Shown one piece after another: positions 7,802-11,808 of a stretch of DNA of 11,808 nt. A model generated the notes under the pieces. The model saw nothing but the letters and a program-made list of their open reading frames with translations. It searched no databases and was not told the origin of the DNA. The translations under genes were made by a program, and so were the position numbers. The DNA is taken from NCBI GenBank assembly GCA_031430375.1, contig JANPBJ010000076.1:1-11808 (forward strand), written 5' to 3'. Source of the stretch: JAENVU01 sp031430375 (GTDB lineage: Bacteria; Actinomycetota; Acidimicrobiia; IMCC26256; JAENVU01). The stretch's first letter is position 1; the number at the start of each line of letters is the position of its first letter.

Positions 7802-7846
7802 ACCACTGGTACGAGCCGTCGAAAGGAATCTTCGTGAACCAGTGGT
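7802..7846 (+). repeat. Two ACCA-S-TGGT dyads flanking a ribosome binding site and start codon
   Basis: ACCACTGGT (7802-7810) and ACCAGTGGT (7838-7846) are exact reverse complements, and each is also nearly palindromic around its centre base. Their centres are 36 bp apart. In RNA they could form a 9-bp stem whose 27-nt loop holds the AAAGGA ribosome binding site and the GTG start; in DNA they could be paired operator half-sites. Function is unproven. Confidence 0.4.
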
Positions 7847-8421
7847 GGATCAATGTCTTGCGGGCCAAGCTCGCGGTCGGTGTCGTCGCGATCGTTTCTG
7901 TCACTGGTGTCGCGGTCGCGGCAGCCGCGAGCGGGAGCGATGACCCCGTTGTCGAGGAACCCACGACGACGACCACTCAGCCTGAGACCACCACGACCTC
8001 CGAGCCCGACACCGATTCGGTCGACAACCCGACCGACGGCCCAACGGACGCGCATGAAGCTGAGCCGGGCGACGATGACGGTACTCAGGAGGACGCCGGT
8101 TCAGATAACGACGGCTGTGTGAACCACGGGAGCAAGGTCTCCGAGGTTGCCCACGAGACCAAAAAAGGTCCAGGCCACGGCGCGGCAGTCTCCGAAGCCG
8201 CTCATGATCACGCGGGCGAATGCAACCAGCCTCCGGTCGCCGAACCACCAGCACCGGCACCGGGTACCGAAGCAGACGAGGACGGCGCCGAACACGACTC
8301 CGATGACGGTGACGTCGAGGAGAACGACGAGCCCGACCAGGATGACAAGGACGACGGCAACTCCGACGATGGGTCGCATGGAAACTCAGGCAACGGAAAC
8401 GGCCGGGGTCACGACGACTGA
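7834..8421 (+). CDS. Small secreted acidic low-complexity protein with duplicated HGxxVSExAH motif
   Basis: 195 residues from the GTG at 7834, chosen because AAAGGA (7822-7827) lies 6 nt upstream. Residues 1-33 form a signal peptide or single membrane anchor: Arg10 and Lys12, then a hydrophobic run to AAAAS, with a possible cut after about Ala32. A Thr/Pro/Glu-rich linker (about 40-60) and an Asp/Glu-rich stretch follow. The only ordered-looking part is residues 95-130, bounded by Cys95 and Cys130. It contains two copies of HGxxVSE(V/A)AH, at 98-107 and 115-124, offset by 17 residues. The C-terminal third is extremely acidic and ends in Gly/Asn/His-rich sequence. Similar NHGxxVSxxAH...GHGxxVS segments occur, as I recall them, in exported actinobacterial proteins of unknown function. 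The histidines and acids suggest metal binding, which is speculative. The product is predicted to be outside the membrane. Confidence 0.75.
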   Translation: MNQWWINVLRAKLAVGVVAIVSVTGVAVAAAASGSDDPVVEEPTTTTTQPETTTTSEPDTDSVDNPTDGPTDAHEAEPGDDDGTQEDAGSDNDGCVNHGSKVSEVAHETKKGPGHGAAVSEAAHDHAGECNQPPVAEPPAPAPGTEADEDGAEHDSDDGDVEENDEPDQDDKDDGNSDDGSHGNSGNGNGRGHDD

Positions 8422-9240
8422 TCAACCGTCGTAGAAGAACGGCGCGTGAAGTCCGACGAGCGTCTTGGCACGATCCGTTGCTGCCCGGGCAACCGCTTCC
8501 GAACTCAGTTGATGGACTTGGTCCGTCGTCCGGATCCGCTGCGCAATGTCTCTCCGGGCGTAGTGCACCTGAAGGAAGTATCGGCCCGATCCACCGTCCG
8601 CGGGCAAGCCGCGATGCCACGCGTCCGATGCGAACAGCGCGACATCGCCGGCATTCGCGGTGAGGACGGCGGGCGGTCGACCGTCGTAGCTCAGCGCTTC
8701 GTTGTCGCGCTGGTCGAAGGGTGCAAGCCGACCCGAGCGATGGCTGCCCGGTACCACCGCAGTCGGTCCGTCGGCGACCGAGCAATCGCGCAGGTAGAAA
8801 TGGGCGCCGATCGCGAAGACCGGATAGGGGATCCGATCGTCCCACTCGATGCCAACGGGTCGGGGCACGTGCGGTCCGGCATCGCAATGCCAGGGCCCAC
8901 CGGGAAACTCCGGCGGGTTGCGCCACGCCGTGTTCGCGATCACATGGCAATCCTCACCGAGCAACGGTTCGATGACTTCCAGGATCCGGGGGTGGCCCAA
9001 CGCGATCTGGCATGCGGCGCTGCGGTTCAGCATCTCGTAGCGAAACTCGGCGGCGTCGGAGCGAGACCGTTCGGGCTCGGTCGACGCGAAGACGGAGTCG
9101 ATCTCGGCGGTGAGCAGCTCGATCTCGGTACTCTCGAACACCCCGGAAATGACGGCGTACCCGTCCCGTTCGAGCTGCGCACTCTCCGCCGGCACCGGAC
9201 CCGAAAGCACACTCAGATTCTTCAACACTCGCTGGATCAC
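8422..9240 (-). CDS. Phytanoyl-CoA dioxygenase (PhyH) family Fe(II)/2-oxoglutarate oxygenase
   Basis: 272 residues from the GTG at 9240, chosen because GGAGGT lies 6 nt upstream; a GTG five codons further up overlaps that ribosome binding site and is less likely. The family hydroxylates or otherwise oxidises small molecules using Fe(II), O2 and 2-oxoglutarate. The iron triad is visible: H118-C-D120 in PWHCDAGPH and His209 in DAWHRG, with Arg220 (GRYFLQVHY) as the predicted 2-oxoglutarate ligand. VVPGSHRSGR (162-171) is a typical strand-loop of PhyH proteins. No signal peptide, so cytoplasmic. The gene follows the inositol-phosphate synthase by 38 nt on the same strand and is probably co-transcribed with it. 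Substrate unknown; the neighbour hints at a polyol or inositol-linked compound, but that is only inference from position. Its stop abuts the opposing acidic-protein stop. Confidence 0.88.
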   Translation of the reverse strand: MIQRVLKNLSVLSGPVPAESAQLERDGYAVISGVFESTEIELLTAEIDSVFASTEPERSRSDAAEFRYEMLNRSAACQIALGHPRILEVIEPLLGEDCHVIANTAWRNPPEFPGGPWHCDAGPHVPRPVGIEWDDRIPYPVFAIGAHFYLRDCSVADGPTAVVPGSHRSGRLAPFDQRDNEALSYDGRPPAVLTANAGDVALFASDAWHRGLPADGGSGRYFLQVHYARRDIAQRIRTTDQVHQLSSEAVARAATDRAKTLVGLHAPFFYDG

Positions 9241-9246
9241 ACCGAC

Positions 9247-9252
9247 ACCTCC
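9247..9252 (-). promoter_or_regulatory. Strong Shine-Dalgarno sequence of the PhyH-family gene
   Basis: On the minus strand GGAGGT is followed by 6 nt and then GTG (9240-9238). It sets the start at that GTG rather than at the upstream in-frame GTG at 9255. Confidence 0.7.
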
Positions 9253-9278
9253 CACCCGCTCCGCGGCTGCAGCTTCGA

Positions 9279-10610
9279 CTAATCGTCGAGCTCGTAGTCC
9301 TGACCGAGGTGGGTGATGGGGGTCTCGCCCATCATCCAGCGCAAGGTGTTCTTCAACTTGGTCTGCTGGATGAAGAGGTCATGCTCCGGGTAGAGACCCG
9401 GGGGCGTCTGGGGCGACTTGTAATAGAAGCTCAGCCACTCTTGGATTCCGCCCATACCGGCTCGCTGTGCCAGGTCCATGAACAGCACGAGGTCGAGTGC
9501 GAGCGGCGCTGCAAGGATCGAGTCGCGACACAGGAAGTCGACCTTCATCTGCATGGGGTAGCCCATCCACCCGAAGAGGTCGATGTTGTCCCAGCCCTCT
9601 TTGTTATCGCCGCGCGGGGGGTAGTAGTTGATCCGGACCTTGTGGTACACGTCGCCGTACAGATCCGGGAAGCGGTCGGGCTCGAGGATGTCCTCGAGCA
9701 CACCGAGCTTCGACACTTCCTTGGTCTTGAAGTTTTCGGGATCGTCGAGCACTTCACCGTCGCGGTTGCCCAAGATGTTGGTGGAGTACCACCCCGCCAA
9801 GCCGAGCATCCGCGCCTTCAACATCGGGGCCAACACCGTCTTGAGCAACGTCTGGCCCGTCTTGAAGTCCTTGCCCGATATCGGGATCCCGTGCTGCTCC
9901 GCGTATCGGCGTAGCACCGGAGTGTCGACGGCCAGATTGGGCGCGCCATTCGCAAACGGCACGCCTTCTTGTAGCGCTGCGTACGCGTAGAGCATCGACG
10001 GCGCAATCGCAGGATCCTCCGCGTCGATCGCAGCTTCGAACGCATCGAGATCCGCGTGCGCCGGACCGGTCTCGATGTAAATCTCCGTGGAGCCGCACCA
10101 GATCATGACGAGACGCTCACAGAGGTTCTCGTCTTTGAACGTGTTGATATCGGCCCGAATCTGATTCAGCATTTCGCGCTTCGATGTCACGGCCATCACG
10201 TTGGTGCCTTCGAGGCGCTTCACGTACGTGGCGTCGAACGCGGCCGGCATCGGACGGATCGCCCGCAGGGCGTCGCCGATCCCTTCGAGGTGACGGCCCT
10301 GGTCGAGCACACCGGCCCGACTCGCTGCGGTGTACGCGTCGTCGGGATACGGGTCCCACGCGCCGAACACGATCTGTTCGAGACTCGCCAGTGGAACGAA
10401 ATCCTTGATCAACGGAACGTTCTCGTCGGTGCGCTTCCCGAGCCGGATCGTGCCCATCTGGGTGAGCGACCCCACGGGCACCTCGTCGCCGCGCTTGGTG
10501 AGTTCCACACCGGCAATCAACGTGGTCGTCACCGCGCCGAGCCCCACACAAAGCACGCCGAGCTTGCCGTCGGCAGGAGCAACCGTGGGGGACGGGGGGA
10601 AGTCAGTCAT
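9279..10610 (-). CDS. ino1: Myo-inositol-1-phosphate synthase (long form)
   Basis: 443 residues. The enzyme converts D-glucose 6-phosphate to 1D-myo-inositol 3-phosphate with tightly bound NAD, the first step to inositol, phosphatidylinositol and mycothiol in actinobacteria. An N-terminal Rossmann fold carries VGLGAVTTT (about 22-30), followed by SLTQMGTIRLGKR. The catalytic-domain signature SGKDFKTGQT holds Lys247 and Lys250, GWYSTNILGNRDG follows, and Lys356 precedes VDFLCRDSILAAPLALDL. It is longer than the ~367-residue mycobacterial Ino1 and belongs to the long branch. The ATG at 10610 is supported by a TAGGGT box 6 nt upstream (leaderless) and by the absence of a Shine-Dalgarno sequence. 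It is the first gene of an operon with the PhyH-family oxygenase and divergent from the kinase gene. The product is cytoplasmic. Confidence 0.93.
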   Translation of the reverse strand: MTDFPPSPTVAPADGKLGVLCVGLGAVTTTLIAGVELTKRGDEVPVGSLTQMGTIRLGKRTDENVPLIKDFVPLASLEQIVFGAWDPYPDDAYTAASRAGVLDQGRHLEGIGDALRAIRPMPAAFDATYVKRLEGTNVMAVTSKREMLNQIRADINTFKDENLCERLVMIWCGSTEIYIETGPAHADLDAFEAAIDAEDPAIAPSMLYAYAALQEGVPFANGAPNLAVDTPVLRRYAEQHGIPISGKDFKTGQTLLKTVLAPMLKARMLGLAGWYSTNILGNRDGEVLDDPENFKTKEVSKLGVLEDILEPDRFPDLYGDVYHKVRINYYPPRGDNKEGWDNIDLFGWMGYPMQMKVDFLCRDSILAAPLALDLVLFMDLAQRAGMGGIQEWLSFYYKSPQTPPGLYPEHDLFIQQTKLKNTLRWMMGETPITHLGQDYELDD

Positions 10611-10616
10611 GGTTTG

Positions 10617-10622
10617 ACCCTA
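10617..10622 (-). promoter_or_regulatory. Putative leaderless-type -10 box of ino1
   Basis: On the minus strand TAGGGT ends 6 nt before the ATG, the same spacing as TAGCCT before the sulfatase gene. Transcription would begin at or beside the start codon. No clear -35 hexamer is seen 16-18 bp upstream. Confidence 0.45.
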
Positions 10623-10692
10623 AGCGAACCCGCCAGTCAGTAGCCGGAATCGCGGGTCGCTCGGCCCGTCACGGCGAGGCAGTATCCGTGGC

Positions 10693-11478
10693 ATGGAAGA
10701 GATTCCCTTGCTCGGTGGCAACGTCGGGACCGTCGTGCGCGTCGGCGACACCGTCCGACGCTCCACCGGCCCTTGGACACCGGCGGTCCATGAGCTGCTC
10801 ACCCATTTGGAAGCGGTCGGCTTCGCGTATTCGCCGCGCGTTCTCGGGATCGACGATCAGGACCGAGAGATCTTCAACTACCTCGACGGTGAAACCGTGG
10901 GGCTGTCACAACCCTGGCCCTCGTGGGCATGGTCCGATGCAGCATTGGTGCAGACGGCAGCCATCATGCGCGAGTACCACGAAGCGGTATCCAGCTTTCG
11001 GCCCGTCGGCGAACAGATGTGGCGCTTCGGTTCGGGATCGCTTGCCCGCGACGAGATCGTGTGCCACAACGACATCGCGCCGTACAACATCGTGTGGCGC
11101 GACGGCCGCGTGATCGGCATCATCGACTGGGACTTGGCGGGACCCGGAACTCCAAGTTGGGATGTCGCGGCCGCGGCATGGACGTTCGTGCCGTTGCATA
11201 CCACCGCGCACGCTCGCGAGTTGGGTGCCCCGGTCGATGGTGGGCGCCGCTTCCGGCTGCTGTGCGATACCTACGGACTCGACGATCGCGATCGGTTCCT
11301 GGAGGTCATCGGCGATCGCATGGACGCGAGCATCCAGGGCATCGAGTCGTGGGCGGCGCGTGGTGAGGCGGCCTTCGTTCAAATGATCACCGAAGGTCAC
11401 GTGGCGCGGATGGTCGCGGATCGGGCCGAGCTCGCGTCGGAGTGGCGAGGCTGGAGCGCCGCGCTGACCGATGGTTGA
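10693..11478 (+). CDS. Aminoglycoside phosphotransferase (APH)-fold kinase family protein
   Basis: 261 residues, cytoplasmic. The kinase catalytic loop is HNDIAPYN (His125, Asp127, Asn132), matching HxDxxxxN, and the metal-binding aspartate is Asp145 in IIDWDLAGPG. The N-lobe is short: VVRVGDTVRRSTGPWTPAVHELLTHLE is the pattern of a broad actinobacterial group annotated only as phosphotransferases. The family moves the gamma-phosphate of ATP to a hydroxyl of a small molecule. Most members in this group are not antibiotic-resistance enzymes, and I see nothing that fixes the substrate. It is divergent from ino1, 82 nt away. No Shine-Dalgarno sequence precedes the ATG; CAGTAT (10680-10685) ends 7 nt before it and may be a leaderless -10 box, but the match is weak. 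Confidence 0.85.
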   Translation: MEEIPLLGGNVGTVVRVGDTVRRSTGPWTPAVHELLTHLEAVGFAYSPRVLGIDDQDREIFNYLDGETVGLSQPWPSWAWSDAALVQTAAIMREYHEAVSSFRPVGEQMWRFGSGSLARDEIVCHNDIAPYNIVWRDGRVIGIIDWDLAGPGTPSWDVAAAAWTFVPLHTTAHARELGAPVDGGRRFRLLCDTYGLDDRDRFLEVIGDRMDASIQGIESWAARGEAAFVQMITEGHVARMVADRAELASEWRGWSAALTDG

Positions 11479-11640
11479 ACCGTTTCGGTTTCGACAACGG
11501 TCGGGTCGCTGACGGCGGGCTCGGGGCTGCGGAAGATGCTCAGGATCGACTCCGGGGACAGCTCGGTCTCCGTCGCTTTCAGCCAGTCTGTTGACCGTCG
11601 ACAAAGTACCAGAATATCTAGGTTTTCTCTCGATTTCGGG

Positions 11641-11669
11641 TTGACTTTCGAACTTGTGTTCGGTAGTCT
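11641..11669 (+). promoter_or_regulatory. Strong sigma-70-type promoter
   Basis: TTGACT (11641-11646) and TAGTCT (11664-11669) are exactly 17 bp apart, the best promoter match in the window. Transcription would start about 11676, rightward into the tentative gene at the window edge. An SOS box fills the spacer. Confidence 0.65.
11649..11662 (+). promoter_or_regulatory. LexA/SOS box inside the promoter spacer
   Basis: CGAAC-TTGT-GTTCG is a perfect 5-4-5 dyad matching the Gram-positive and actinobacterial LexA operator core CGAACN4GTTCG. The next outer pair (T at 11648, G at 11663) departs by one base from the mycobacterial TCGAACN4GTTCGA form. Lying between -35 and -10, bound LexA would block RNA polymerase, so the downstream unit is predicted to be DNA-damage inducible. 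Confidence 0.7.
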
Positions 11670-11742
11670 GATTGGCGACTATCCCTTGGGTGTCTAAGCT
11701 CGGGGAATGGGAAAAACTGGAAGCCAAGCAAGAGGACCACCG

Positions 11743-11808
11743 TTGTTCATCGGGCACCGCCCGATGAACGGGCTAGGCGATGTCCGCCTTGAATCCCATT
11801 ACCAGGTC
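11743..11808 (+). CDS. Possible start of an SOS-controlled gene, truncated by window end
   Basis: AGAGGA (11731-11736) lies 6 nt before a TTG at 11743, and that frame (FIGHRPMNGLGDVRLESHYQV after the start) is open to the window end. The same frame also has an ATG at 11707 with a poorer ribosome binding site, and an in-frame TAA at 11695 bounds it on the left. A third option is the ATG at 11780 in another frame. Only about 22-34 residues are visible and I do not recognise them. The upstream promoter with its SOS box argues that some gene begins here or just beyond. A hairpin over the first codons makes this exact start uncertain. DUF222/HNH (13E12-like), recA, lexA or imuAB-type genes are known companions of such boxes, but nothing here selects among them. 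Confidence 0.3.
   Translation, partial: MFIGHRPMNGLGDVRLESHYQV
11745..11769 (+). repeat. Perfect 11-bp inverted repeat with 3-nt loop (hairpin)
   Basis: GTTCATCGGGC (11745-11755) and GCCCGATGAAC (11759-11769) pair fully around the loop ACC, and two further U-G pairs could extend the base. No run of T follows, so it is not a standard intrinsic terminator. It lies about 70 nt after the predicted start of the SOS-controlled transcript, overlapping its possible first codons. It may control translation or attenuation, or mark a DNA end; its role is unknown. Confidence 0.65.

Larger units (their letters stand above)
11479..11742. other. Intergenic region with lower GC and regulatory signals
   Basis: No convincing gene is seen here on either strand. 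By my count about 44 of the 100 bases at 11601-11700 are G or C, well below the rest of the window. It contains a weak promoter-like pair TTGACC (11591-11596) and TATCTA (11615-11620) with an 18-bp gap, then the stronger SOS-type promoter at 11641-11669. The first 100 bases after the kinase stop hold nothing I recognise. Confidence 0.5.

Noticed and set aside
7774..7833. Riboswitch (such as a c-di-GMP class I type) ahead of the acidic secreted protein
   Set aside because: The region has only 60 bases and lacks the full conserved core; the dyads explain the visible pairing.
10693..11478. Antibiotic-resistance role for the APH-fold kinase
   Set aside because: The fold alone does not show this. 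Most members of this actinobacterial group have unknown small-molecule substrates and there is no mobile-element context.
11478..11490. AACCG-TTT-CGGTT hairpin just after the kinase stop as a terminator
   Set aside because: The stem is only 5 bp and no T-run follows; too weak to call.
11479..11697. 72 sense codons in frame after the kinase TGA, with an ATG at 11536
   Set aside because: There is no ribosome binding site at usable spacing, the translation has no protein-like pattern, and the stretch contains the promoter and operator. An open run this long can arise by chance.
10906..11757. 283-codon minus-strand open frame opposite the kinase gene and across the SOS promoter
   Set aside because: The kinase motifs lie on the plus strand, and the translation is a shadow with no start signal or domain.

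Overview
The window is GC-rich bacterial chromosome, most likely from an actinomycete. An Acidimicrobiia-like (Ilumatobacter-type) member fits best, but the lineage is an inference. Supporting signs are the strongly G/C third codon positions, a predicted F420-dependent oxidoreductase, a sortase-like FAFTG tail on a surface protein, several starts that look leaderless (a TANNNT -10 box about 6-8 nt before the ATG), and an actinobacterial-type LexA/SOS box near the right end. There are eight apparently intact or edge-truncated named genes, one damaged gene and one tentative gene start. I see no tRNA, rRNA, CRISPR array or transposase.

Left part (1-4299, + strand): the 3' end of a repetitive surface protein made of ~113-residue DUF11/DUF7507-type beta domains and ending in a cell-wall sorting signal. 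It is followed after 39 nt by a 771-residue formylglycine-type sulfatase with its own leaderless-type promoter. Next (4315-6256, - strand) comes a two-gene operon: a class I SAM methyltransferase with a CmoB-like fold, then an F420-dependent luciferase-like oxidoreductase.

Middle (6408-8421, + strand): an acyl-CoA synthetase gene broken by an internal deletion plus frameshift near 6570, then a short secreted, very acidic protein with a duplicated HGxxVSExAH motif. Its stop codon abuts the stop of the converging next operon with no base between. That operon (10610 to 8422, - strand) encodes a 443-residue inositol-1-phosphate synthase followed by a phytanoyl-CoA dioxygenase-family Fe(II)/2-oxoglutarate oxygenase.

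Right part (10693-11808, + strand): an aminoglycoside-phosphotransferase-fold kinase, then about 230-330 bases of lower-GC sequence. This holds a near-consensus promoter whose 17-bp spacer is occupied by an SOS box, followed by a perfect 11-bp hairpin and a possible gene start that runs off the window. This right edge is the least ordinary part: a damage-inducible transcription unit whose product lies outside the window. Otherwise the genes are separate metabolic and cell-envelope functions and do not form one evident pathway.
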